Origin: Flavobacterium orientale
GTDB lineage: Bacteria > Bacteroidota > Bacteroidia > Flavobacteriales > Flavobacteriaceae
Length of the DNA stretch: 64,000 nucleotides
Reading direction: 5' to 3'
Assembly (NCBI RefSeq): GCF_014638005.1
Contig: NZ_BMFG01000006.1
Location: 151,060-215,059 of the forward strand
In this document: positions 1 through 7,785 of the stretch, piece by piece
How the letters are laid out: the number at the start of each line of letters is the position of its first letter
Numbering within the stretch: position 1 is the stretch's first letter
Translations under genes and position numbers: made by a program
Notes under the pieces: generated by a model
Told to the model about the DNA's origin: nothing
The model's database searches: none
Seen by the model: the letters and a program-made list of their open reading frames with translations, nothing else

Positions 1-1
1 A

Positions 2-613
2 ATTGCTGCCTTTATGTATGACTATCAAATTGAAGAACCTGAATGGTTTAAAACCCATTGGGAAGGTAACGGCAATAAAAATTGGACACAATCAGGAAAG
101 AAAATGGAAGAAGTGGAAGTGGTTAAAACGTATGCCGATATAGGTTTAGATTATGCTTTGAGCACCAAAAAAGTACTAGGCAAAAATTTAATGGAAGCGA
201 TTCAGCAAAAAGGAACAATGGAAGCCCTGATCTTTTGTAACATTCAAGCCATCCCTTTAACTGATAGTATGTCAACGCAGTTTAATGCTACTATAAAAAG
301 AGTTTCCGACAAGAATCGAAACCCTAATAACAAAGCCAATGAAGAAGAATTAAACTATATTGCTCAATTTAAAAAAGATTTGGTTGACAAAAAAGACATC
401 AAACCTGTTGCTCTTGAAAAAGGAGATAAAATTCAATTTTATTACCCGATAGAAACTAACACAATGTGTTTGCAATGTCACGGAAAACAAATCAAACCGG
501 AAGTACAACGTCAAATTTTGAAATTATATCCCAAGGATTTAGCGATTGGATATGATGAAAATGAAGTACGTGGGATTTGGAGTATTACCTTTACAAAAAA
601 AACAAATGAATAA
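2..613 (+). CDS. DUF3365-type c-haem protein, 5'-truncated by window edge
   Basis: The reading frame is open to the first bases of the window, so the N-terminus, including any signal peptide, is missing. The ATG at 14 is unlikely to be the true start. The visible part (about 200 residues) resembles the Tll0287-like/DUF3365 family. It contains one c-type haem motif, CLQCH, near visible residue 151, followed by a short tail. Family members are periplasmic or sensor-type haem proteins; a role in redox or gas sensing is inference. The stop overlaps the next gene's ATG by 8 bases, which suggests co-translation with the two small membrane proteins downstream. Confidence 0.7.
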   Translation: MAAFMYDYQIEEPEWFKTHWEGNGNKNWTQSGKKMEEVEVVKTYADIGLDYALSTKKVLGKNLMEAIQQKGTMEALIFCNIQAIPLTDSMSTQFNATIKRVSDKNRNPNNKANEEELNYIAQFKKDLVDKKDIKPVALEKGDKIQFYYPIETNTMCLQCHGKQIKPEVQRQILKLYPKDLAIGYDENEVRGIWSITFTKKTNE

Positions 614-821
614 AAAAGCTATCATTGTTACCGGAATTGGGGTGGTTGTAGGACTAGTTGCCGGATATCTCTATTATCAACAAATAGGTTGTGTTAGTGG
701 AACGTGTTACATCACCTCCAAACCATTAAACAGCACTTTATACGGAGGTTTAATGGGTGGTTTATTGTTTAATTTGTTTGTAACTTCCCCCAAGAAGAAG
801 GAAAAAAATGAAAAAGAGTAG
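606..821 (+). CDS. Small DUF6132-like membrane protein
   Basis: A 71-residue protein. I chose the ATG at 606 because it gives a clean start (MNKKAIIVTG) followed directly by a membrane segment; the longer frame upstream lies inside the previous gene. Residues about 5-23 form a first helix. A loop with two cysteines (GCVSGTC) follows, and a glycine-rich second helix (GGLMGGLLFNLF) precedes a lysine-rich tail. This looks like the DUF6132 family, whose function is unknown. It overlaps both neighbours (8 bases upstream, 14 bases downstream), so the three genes form a tight operon. Confidence 0.65.
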   Translation: MNKKAIIVTGIGVVVGLVAGYLYYQQIGCVSGTCYITSKPLNSTLYGGLMGGLLFNLFVTSPKKKEKNEKE

Positions 822-1263
822 CAAAGATTACATTTTTGTTTTTATCCAATTTCTTCTTTTTGGAGCCTATACTTTTGATTTTTTTCAACCATTAGCAATT
901 CCAAACTATCTGGCAACATTCGGAATGGTGATTGCCATTATCGGATTTATGATTGCTTTATTGACTGTTTTTGAGTTAAAAACTAATCTAACCGTTTTTC
1001 CATCACCAACCGAAAAAGCGGTTTTACTAACGCAAGGATTTTTTCGATATAGTCGTCATCCCATTTACTCTGGAATTTTGATGTTTGCCTTTGGTTTTGC
1101 ACTTTATAAGTATTCAATTTATAAACTCATCGTCGGAAGTTTGTTACTCATTTGGTTTTATCTTAAATCAACATATGAAGAAAAACAACTTGCTCAAAAA
1201 TTCAATTCGTACAAGGAATATCAGGAGAAAGTAGGACGGTTTTTTCCAAAACTTCCATTATAA
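808..1263 (+). CDS. Isoprenylcysteine/PEMT-family methyltransferase-like membrane protein
   Basis: A 151-residue polytopic membrane protein with about four hydrophobic segments. It carries the signature of the ICMT/PEMT family: RHPIYSG near residue 93, followed by hydrophobic residues and a C-terminal KEYQEKVGRFFP segment. Bacterial members are integral-membrane methyltransferases whose substrates are mostly unknown. It is the last gene of the small operon that begins with the haem protein. No prenylated substrate is expected in bacteria, so the target cannot be named. Confidence 0.75.
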   Translation: MKKSSKDYIFVFIQFLLFGAYTFDFFQPLAIPNYLATFGMVIAIIGFMIALLTVFELKTNLTVFPSPTEKAVLLTQGFFRYSRHPIYSGILMFAFGFALYKYSIYKLIVGSLLLIWFYLKSTYEEKQLAQKFNSYKEYQEKVGRFFPKLPL

Positions 1264-1310
1264 GTGGCCGATTCTTTCCAATTATCCTAAAATCATAAAA
1301 AATTCTCTTG

Positions 1311-1324
1311 GTAACAAATGTTAC
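1311..1324. promoter_or_regulatory. Palindromic operator GTAAC-N4-GTTAC before the efflux operon
   Basis: GTAACAAATGTTAC is a perfect 5-4-5 dyad, the geometry of a Crp/Fnr-family site. Its first base lies 43 bases before the last G of the TACTTTTG element at 1347-1354. That is the same spacing as the four Fnr-like sites elsewhere in this window, but the half-site differs. I infer an activator of the Crp/Fnr superfamily other than the one encoded at 34240. Confidence 0.55.
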
Positions 1325-1346
1325 TGCACACCTCTTTTCATCGTTC

Positions 1347-1354
1347 TACTTTTG
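1347..1354 (+). promoter_or_regulatory. -7 promoter element TACTTTTG for the TolC-RND operon
   Basis: Exact match to the Bacteroidota TAnnTTTG element, 24 bases before the tolC-like ATG. No convincing -33 TTTG element is present; the palindrome at 1311-1324 occupies that area, as expected for an activator-dependent promoter. Confidence 0.55.
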
Positions 1355-1378
1355 CCTTGTAATTAAGAAGTAAAACGA

Positions 1379-2692
1379 ATGAAAACAATTAAAAATACAA
1401 TTGCACTCGGGATATTTGCCTGTTCATCAGCCGTATTCAGTCAAGATACCTTGCAAATTTCCAAAACGGATTTATCCACTAAATTATCGGAACAAAATCT
1501 TCAACTTAAAATCTCAAATCAATCCTTTGAGTCGGCTCGTTCGGATTATCGCCAATCAAATGCTCTTTTTTTACCGAGTATTTCTGCTTCGCATACTGCC
1601 ATTACTACAACAAATCCATTAATGGCATTTGGTTCTAAATTGAATCAAGAAATCTTAACGCAAGCCGATTTTAATCCTGCTTTGTTGAATGATCCTTCAC
1701 AAGTGCAAAATTATGCTACTCGAATTGAAGTACTTCAACCCATTTTTAATGCCGATGGTTTATATGAAAGAAAAGCCGCCAAGTCAAAAATGGAAGCCTA
1801 TCAATTGCAAACAGAACGCACCAAAGAATATTTAGAATTGGAAGTAAACAAAGCCTTTATGCAATTGCAACTAGCATATAAAGCAGTTGAGGTTCTAGAA
1901 AAAGCGAATTCTACTGCACAAGCCAATCTGAATTTAGTCAACAATTATTTCAAACAAGGCATGCTTCAAAAAACAGATGTGTTGGATGTACAAGTTAGGG
2001 TAAATGAAATTACCAATCAACTTTCATATGCCAAAAGTAATGTGCGAAACGCATCCGATTATTTGGCTTTCTTATTAAACGAAGATACCAAAAGTGGCAT
2101 TTATAAACCGGTTGAAAATTTGGAAAACGAAATTAATCCTACGTTAGAAAACGCTCAATTATCAACATCAAGAAAAGATTTTCTAGCGATGGAAAAATCA
2201 ACTGAAGCCTATAAAAACATGATGAAATCAGGTAAAATGAGTTTTCTACCACGCTTGAATGCTTTTGGAACGTATGAACTGTATGATACCGAAATATTTC
2301 AATTTGGAGCAAACGGTTATACAGTCGGAGCTCAATTGTCTTGGAATTTATTTGACGGTTACAAATCCATCGGAAAATTTGAAAAATCAAAAGTTGAATT
2401 TCAAAAAGCAGAAACGGAAGCCGAACAATACAAAAAACAAAGTCAATTAGAATTGAACAAAACCAATCGTCAATTGGCCGATGCTCAAAACAAAGTGGCT
2501 CTTTCTAAAATGGCTTTTGAACAAACCCAGGAAAGTTTCCGAATCCGCCAAAATCGTTTTGCTCAAGGATTGGAAAAAACGTCTGATTTATTGATGACTG
2601 AAACACAAACGGCTCAGAAAGAATTGGAATACTTACAAGCGGTTTTTGAATACAATTTCACCAAAATGTATTTGGAATTTTTAACTAAATAA
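1379..2692 (+). CDS. TolC-family outer membrane efflux protein
   Basis: 437 residues with a signal peptide ending near residue 21 (SSAVFS). The rest is a long alpha-helical OEP-type architecture with two homologous halves (about 40-230 and 260-435), typical of TolC/CusC trimeric outer-membrane ducts. It is the first gene of an operon with a lipoprotein adaptor (2730) and an RND pump (3890), together forming a complete tripartite efflux system. The substrate is not evident from sequence. The upstream promoter carries a Crp/Fnr-type dyad. Confidence 0.9.
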   Translation: MKTIKNTIALGIFACSSAVFSQDTLQISKTDLSTKLSEQNLQLKISNQSFESARSDYRQSNALFLPSISASHTAITTTNPLMAFGSKLNQEILTQADFNPALLNDPSQVQNYATRIEVLQPIFNADGLYERKAAKSKMEAYQLQTERTKEYLELEVNKAFMQLQLAYKAVEVLEKANSTAQANLNLVNNYFKQGMLQKTDVLDVQVRVNEITNQLSYAKSNVRNASDYLAFLLNEDTKSGIYKPVENLENEINPTLENAQLSTSRKDFLAMEKSTEAYKNMMKSGKMSFLPRLNAFGTYELYDTEIFQFGANGYTVGAQLSWNLFDGYKSIGKFEKSKVEFQKAETEAEQYKKQSQLELNKTNRQLADAQNKVALSKMAFEQTQESFRIRQNRFAQGLEKTSDLLMTETQTAQKELEYLQAVFEYNFTKMYLEFLTK

Positions 2693-2729
2693 TAGCATTC
2701 AACAAATCATTATACTAAATCACAATCTT

Positions 2730-3809
2730 ATGAATATCAAAATAAAATTTCTAATTATTTTTTCAGCAGCAATTTTATTTTCCTGCGGAAGCGACCAAAA
2801 AGAAGTCAAAACATTACCTGCCATTGCCGTAAAAGTAAATGGTTCAATAGAAAATTCATCCAGTCCATTTGTAACGGCAAGTGGTAAAATTGAAGCCGAA
2901 AACAGTGCCAATGTCAGCACCCGAATGATGGGTTATGTAACAAAAGTTCATGTAAAAGTTGGACAAAAAGTAGGAGCCGGACAATTGTTAGTGAGCATTA
3001 ACAACGCCGATTTACAAGCCAAAAAAGCACAAGTGGATGCTTCCATTTTACAAGCAACTGCGGGTTATAACAATGCCAAAAAAGACTACGATCGTTTTGT
3101 AAACTTGTTTGCTCAGCAAAGTGCTTCGCAAAAAGAATTAGATGACATGACCGCTCGTTTTGAAATGGCAAAAGCCGGATTGGAAGGAGCAAAACAAATG
3201 CGTAACGAAGTCATGGCTCAATTTAATTATGCTAATATCACTGCACCTTTTGGCGGAATTGTAACTAATACATTCATCAAAGAAGGCGACATGGCCAATC
3301 CGGGAATGCCGTTAGTTAGTGTAGAAGGTTCCGGAAAATTACAAGTGACCGCTATGGTTTCGGAAACTGATATTTCAAAAATTAAACAAGGAATGCTGGT
3401 TTCCATCATTATCAAATCAATGAATAAAAAAGTGGCCGGAAAAGTTTCGGAAGTGAGTTTATCAGCCAAAAATACAGGCGGACAATATTTAGTGAAAGTC
3501 AATTTAGATGAAATGGATAAAACTATTCTTTCCGGAATGTTTGTCAACGTGCAATTTCCAATTGAAAAAATAGCAGATACAAATGAAAGTTCAGAACAAG
3601 TTTTAGTTCCCGAATCGGCATTAGTAAAACAAGGTCAGCTCACCGGAATTTATACCGTTGCCAACAATACCGCCATTTTAAGATGGTTACGAATAGGAAA
3701 AACCTACGGAGACAAAGTAGAAGTCCTTTCCGGATTATCGTCCAATGAACCGTATATCGTTTCGGCAGAAGGTAAATTGTTTAACGGTGCAAAAGTGAGT
3801 GTTCAGTAA
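2730..3809 (+). CDS. RND efflux periplasmic adaptor (HlyD/MFP family), lipoprotein
   Basis: 359 residues. The N-terminus is a lipoprotein signal with the lipid-anchored cysteine at residue 19 (ILFSCGS). Next come a biotinyl-lipoyl-like half (VHVKVGQKVGAGQLL), an alpha-helical hairpin (about 95-150), the second lipoyl half (ITAPFGGIVTN), and beta-barrel and membrane-proximal domains. It bridges the RND pump and the TolC-like channel. It sits 37 bases after the channel gene and 80 bases before the pump gene. Confidence 0.9.
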   Translation: MNIKIKFLIIFSAAILFSCGSDQKEVKTLPAIAVKVNGSIENSSSPFVTASGKIEAENSANVSTRMMGYVTKVHVKVGQKVGAGQLLVSINNADLQAKKAQVDASILQATAGYNNAKKDYDRFVNLFAQQSASQKELDDMTARFEMAKAGLEGAKQMRNEVMAQFNYANITAPFGGIVTNTFIKEGDMANPGMPLVSVEGSGKLQVTAMVSETDISKIKQGMLVSIIIKSMNKKVAGKVSEVSLSAKNTGGQYLVKVNLDEMDKTILSGMFVNVQFPIEKIADTNESSEQVLVPESALVKQGQLTGIYTVANNTAILRWLRIGKTYGDKVEVLSGLSSNEPYIVSAEGKLFNGAKVSVQ

Positions 3810-3889
3810 ATAGTAAACAGTTTTCAGTCGCAGTTTTCAGTTTACAATAACTTGAAACCTGAAACTTGAAACTTCAAACAAATAAAAAC
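3810..3889. repeat. Degenerate short-word repeat in spacer before RND gene
   Basis: The spacer is built from recurring words: CAGTTTTCAGT occurs twice with variations, then GAAACCTGAAACTTGAAACTT. It is one of several spacers in this window with the same style of 8-12 base degenerate repetition just upstream of a start codon. No function can be assigned. Confidence 0.5.
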
Positions 3890-6800
3890 ATGCAAGAAGG
3901 TATCTCAGGCAAAATTGCCAATTTCTTTATCAATTCCAAACTAACCATTCTATTGATGGTGGCCTTGATGGTGATTGGCGTATATAGTTCGTTCTTAATT
4001 CCGAGAGAAGAAGAACCACAAATTAATGTTCCAATGGCCGATGTAATGATTGGTTATCCGGGAGCAACTCCGGCAGAAGTAGAAAGCCGTGTCATCAAAC
4101 CGTTGGAAAAAGTTTTATCAAACATAAAAGGGGTTGAGCATTTGCATAGCATGGCGATGAATGGTCAAGCGATGATTATTGTTCAATTTTATGTAGGCGA
4201 AGACATTGAACGTTCCTACGTGAAATTGTATGATGAATTAGCCAAACACGAACATATTTTTCCGCAAGGCGTTTATAAACCGATGGTAAAAACGCGTTCA
4301 ATCGATGATGTTCCGATGTTGGGATTAACGTTGTGGAGTGAAAAATATGATGATTTTCAAATTCGGCAATTGGCAGAAGAAGTTACTTCGGAAATTGAAA
4401 AAGTTAAAGATGTAGCTATTACCAAAGAAATTGGCGGACGAACCCGTGAATTAAAAGTGGTTTTAGATAAAGATAAAATGGCCGAAAACAAAGTAGATGC
4501 GTTGGGAATTATGCAAATGATTCAAGCCAATAACGGTTCTTCGCAGTCGGGAAGCTTTGTGCAAAATGACACGGAATATCTAATCACTACCGGAAAATTT
4601 TTATCCAATGCTGAAGATGTTGAAAATTTGGTAGTTGGTATTAATCAAAATATGCCGGTCTATTTAAAACAAGTGGCATCTATTCAAGACGGACCTTCCA
4701 CAGCTCGAAGTTATGTTTCTTTTGGGTATGGAAAAGCGAATGAAAAGTTTTCTGCCAAACCAAGCGAATATCCAGCCGTTACTATTTCTGTTGGAAAAGT
4801 AAAAGGTGCCGATGCAATGAAAATTTCGGATAAGATTTTAGAAAAAGTCGAACAACTCAAAACTAATTTAATTCCTGACGATGTACATGTGGAAGTTACC
4901 CGAAATTATGGGGAAACAGCTTCTCATAAAGTAGGCGAATTGTTGTTGCATTTAGGTGTTGCTATTTTAGCCGTAACCATTTTAGTAATGTTAGCGATGG
5001 GTTGGAGAGGCGGATTAGTAGTTTTCTTTTCTGTTCCGTTGACGTTTGCGTTGACCTTATTTAGTTATTATTTATTAGGTTATACGTTGAATAGAATTAC
5101 ACTTTTTGCCTTAGTTTTTGTGGTGGGAATTGTGGTAGACGACAGTATCATTATTGCTGAAAACATGCACCGTCATTTCAAAATGAAGCGATTACCATTT
5201 AAACAAGCTGCCATTTATGCGATAAATGAAGTAGGAAATCCAACCATTTTAGCCACATTCACCGTAATTGCGGCGATTCTTCCGATGGCTTTTGTATCCG
5301 GAATGATGGGGCCTTACATGAGTCCGATGCCGATTGGAGCATCCATTGCCATGATTTTATCGTTGTTTGTGGCGTTAACTGTGACACCTTATTTAGGTTA
5401 TCATTTACTTCGCGAAAAAGAGGAACAAGAACACAAAGAAGAACAAGGTTTAGAAACTTCTCGCATTTATAGAATTTACAACAAATTAGAACGTCCGTTT
5501 TTAAATAGTTCAAAGAAAAGAATGGTCATGTTGGGAATCACGACGGTATTGCTAATTGGTTCGGTATTAATGTTTTTCACTAAATCCGTTGCCGTAAAAA
5601 TGCTACCGTTTGATAATAAAAATGAGTTTCAAGTGGTAATTGATATGCCGGAAGGCACAACATTAGAACGAACGGCAGCCGTTACCAAAGAAATTGCTCA
5701 GTACTTGTCAACCGTTCCGGAAGTGGTGGATTATCAAAATTATATAGGAGCTTCTGCACCGATAACATTCAACGGATTGGTGCGTCATTACGATTTGCGT
5801 GGCGGAAGTAATATGGCAGACATTCAAGTGAATTTGTTACACAAAGAAGACCGTGATTTACAAAGTCATGATATTGCCAAAATCGTTCGTCCGAAAGTGC
5901 AAAAAATTGCCAAAAAATATGGTGCCAATGTCAAAATTATTGAAGTTCCACCTGGACCTCCTGTATTATCAACTTTGGTAGCTGAAATTTACGGACCTGA
6001 TTATGCTGAGCAGATTAAAGTGGCCAAACAAGTGAAAACGATTTTGGAAACCACTCCCGATATTGTGGATATCGATTGGATGGTGGAAGATGCTCAAACC
6101 GAATACAAATTAGAAGTGGATAAAGAAAAAGCCATGTTGAACGGAATTGCTCCACAGCAAGTGGTGGGTAATTTGACGTATTTGTTGCGAGAAATGCCTG
6201 TTTCCAATTTGTATGATGAACGTTCTAATAACCCGGTGGGTATTGTGTTATCGCTTGACGATCAAGATAAAACGTCTTTGCAAGATATTCAAAACTTGAA
6301 AATTAAAGGGGCACAAGGCAATGTGGTTCCGGTGAGTGATTTAGTGAAAGTAACGGAAAGTACCTTACAAAACACTATCTATCGCAAAGATCAAAAACGG
6401 GTTGTTTATGTCACCGCAGACATGGCCGGTGATTTAGAAAGTCCGGTGTATGCCATTTTAGGAATGGAAGAAAAACTTCAAAAAATGAATTTACCGAAAG
6501 GCTATTCCATCAATGAATTATATATGGAACAACCTTCTGACGAAAGTAATTTTACTGTAAAATGGGATGGTGAATGGCAAATTACCTTAGAAGTTTTCCG
6601 TGATTTAGGCGTGGCTTTCTTAGTCGTAATCTTAGTAATTTATATGTTAATTGTGGGTTGGTTCCAAAACTTTAAAACGCCTATTGTGATGATGTTGGCC
6701 ATTCCGCTTTCATTGGTAGGAATTGTGTTAGGTCACTGGTTGTTAGGAGCATTTTTCACAGCCACGTCCTTTATCGGAATGATTGCATTAGCTGGTGTAA

Positions 6801-7090
6801 TGGTTAGAAACTCCGTTTTGTTAATCGACTTTATTGAAATCAGATTAAACGACGGAATCGAATTAAAACAAGCCATCATTGAAGCAGGAGCTGTGAGAAC
6901 CACGCCAATTTTATTAACCACCGGAGCTGTTGTAATTGGAGCATCGATTATCCTATTCGACCCTATTTTCCAGGGATTAGCGATTTCGTTAGTAGCTGGA
7001 GCAATTGTGTCTACCTTGTTAACTTTAATTGTAGTTCCGTTGATTTATTACATGACAGAACGCAAAAAATGGGAGAAGAATAGTGATTAA
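3890..7090 (+). CDS. RND-family efflux pump, AcrB/HAE-1-like permease
   Basis: About 1066 residues from the ATG at 3890 (MQEGISGKIANFF). A TTG 24 bases upstream lies in repeat sequence and is rejected as start. The expected RND layout is present: TM1, a large periplasmic loop, TM2-TM7, a second loop, TM8-TM12. TM4 carries the paired aspartates of proton relay (VVDDSIIIAEN, near residue 417). TM10 has MVRNSVLLIDF, with Arg where AcrB has Lys. It uses proton motive force to expel compounds through the adaptor and TolC-like duct encoded upstream. Specificity cannot be read; the small PII-like gene downstream is a companion seen with some metal and drug RND pumps. Confidence 0.92.
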   Translation: MQEGISGKIANFFINSKLTILLMVALMVIGVYSSFLIPREEEPQINVPMADVMIGYPGATPAEVESRVIKPLEKVLSNIKGVEHLHSMAMNGQAMIIVQFYVGEDIERSYVKLYDELAKHEHIFPQGVYKPMVKTRSIDDVPMLGLTLWSEKYDDFQIRQLAEEVTSEIEKVKDVAITKEIGGRTRELKVVLDKDKMAENKVDALGIMQMIQANNGSSQSGSFVQNDTEYLITTGKFLSNAEDVENLVVGINQNMPVYLKQVASIQDGPSTARSYVSFGYGKANEKFSAKPSEYPAVTISVGKVKGADAMKISDKILEKVEQLKTNLIPDDVHVEVTRNYGETASHKVGELLLHLGVAILAVTILVMLAMGWRGGLVVFFSVPLTFALTLFSYYLLGYTLNRITLFALVFVVGIVVDDSIIIAENMHRHFKMKRLPFKQAAIYAINEVGNPTILATFTVIAAILPMAFVSGMMGPYMSPMPIGASIAMILSLFVALTVTPYLGYHLLREKEEQEHKEEQGLETSRIYRIYNKLERPFLNSSKKRMVMLGITTVLLIGSVLMFFTKSVAVKMLPFDNKNEFQVVIDMPEGTTLERTAAVTKEIAQYLSTVPEVVDYQNYIGASAPITFNGLVRHYDLRGGSNMADIQVNLLHKEDRDLQSHDIAKIVRPKVQKIAKKYGANVKIIEVPPGPPVLSTLVAEIYGPDYAEQIKVAKQVKTILETTPDIVDIDWMVEDAQTEYKLEVDKEKAMLNGIAPQQVVGNLTYLLREMPVSNLYDERSNNPVGIVLSLDDQDKTSLQDIQNLKIKGAQGNVVPVSDLVKVTESTLQNTIYRKDQKRVVYVTADMAGDLESPVYAILGMEEKLQKMNLPKGYSINELYMEQPSDESNFTVKWDGEWQITLEVFRDLGVAFLVVILVIYMLIVGWFQNFKTPIVMMLAIPLSLVGIVLGHWLLGAFFTATSFIGMIALAGVMVRNSVLLIDFIEIRLNDGIELKQAIIEAGAVRTTPILLTTGAVVIGASIILFDPIFQGLAISLVAGAIVSTLLTLIVVPLIYYMTERKKWEKNSD

Positions 7091-7151
7091 TGAATAGTAA
7101 TTAGTGAAACCTCAGAACCTTAATACCTCAGAACCTTAGCACCTCAAAAAC
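7091..7151. repeat. Degenerate CTCAGAACCTTA repeat spacer
   Basis: The spacer contains CTCAGAACCTTAATAC, then CTCAGAACCTTAGCAC, then CTCAAAA, ending at the next ATG. The unit is about 16 bases and degenerate. The same words recur at 7458-7551 and 12818-12890. Confidence 0.55.
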
Positions 7152-7457
7152 ATGAAACTAGTCTTACTAACCGCTGTCCATTCTTTCAAACGAGAGATAC
7201 AGCATTTGCTCAAACAATCCGGTGTAAAAACCTATTCGTACCGCGAAGTTACCGGATTCAAAGATGTATCAGAAGAAGCCTTGGCCTCCAACTGGTTTGG
7301 AAGCGAAGTAAACGAAAACGAATCCATTGCATTTTATGCTTTCGTTCCGGTTGAAAATTTGGAAAAATTGTATGATTTAATTCTCGCTTTCAACCTAGAA
7401 TTAGAAACCAAATCGAAAGTGCATTTAGCAACATTTAATATAGAAAAATTTATATAA
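7152..7457 (+). CDS. PII-like (DUF3240-type) small protein next to RND pump
   Basis: 101 residues, no signal peptide, predicted mixed alpha/beta. The size, the start MKLVLLTAV, and the helix-strand alternation ending in FAFVPVENLEKLYDLI resemble the PII-like ferredoxin-fold proteins that accompany RND metal and drug pumps. Family assignment is by overall resemblance, not by a catalytic motif. It follows the pump gene by 61 bases of repeat sequence and probably belongs to the same operon. A regulatory role in efflux is inference. Confidence 0.55.
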   Translation: MKLVLLTAVHSFKREIQHLLKQSGVKTYSYREVTGFKDVSEEALASNWFGSEVNENESIAFYAFVPVENLEKLYDLILAFNLELETKSKVHLATFNIEKFI

Positions 7458-7551
7458 AAGGTACTAAGGTGCTGAGGAACTGAGGGACTAAGTTAAAAAT
7501 AGTCCCAAACCTCAGAACCTTAGAGCCTCAGAACCTTAGAACCTTAAAAAA
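7458..7551. repeat. Inverted degenerate repeat (hairpin-forming) in spacer
   Basis: The left half reads AAGGTACTAAGGTGCTGAGG and continues with AACTGAGGGACT. The right half reads AGTCCCAAACCTCAGAACC and continues with CTTAGAGCCTCAG. The two halves are largely reverse complements and can form a long imperfect hairpin between the PII-like and YgaP-like genes. The words match those at 7091-7151 and 12818-12890. Confidence 0.6.
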
Positions 7552-7740
7552 ATGAAAAACAGAATCGTACGCGGCATAGCAGGAACATTTATCCTCATCA
7601 GTATTTTATTAGCAATCTATGTCAATCAAAATTGGTTATGGTTTACTGCTTTTGTAGGAGCCAATTTATTACAATCTTCCTTAACCAAATGGTGTTTGAT
7701 GGATGATATTTTAACCAAAGTTTTTAAAATTAAAGATTAA
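7552..7740 (+). CDS. YgaP-type transmembrane domain protein (DUF2892)
   Basis: 62 residues with two hydrophobic segments (about 8-25 and 29-46) and the short TKWCLMDDIL segment typical of DUF2892. This is the transmembrane part of YgaP-like proteins, here without the rhodanese domain. Its function is unknown; such genes often sit near thiol, sulfur or stress loci. It is the last gene of the efflux operon region. Confidence 0.75.
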   Translation: MKNRIVRGIAGTFILISILLAIYVNQNWLWFTAFVGANLLQSSLTKWCLMDDILTKVFKIKD

Positions 7741-7785
7741 TTGTTTTAGTTGATTGGTTGATTAACAGGAAATCGGTAGGGAATT

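Noticed and set aside
3866..3889. TTG start for the RND pump
   Set aside because: It lies in the degenerate repeat spacer; the ATG at 3890 gives the usual N-terminus.
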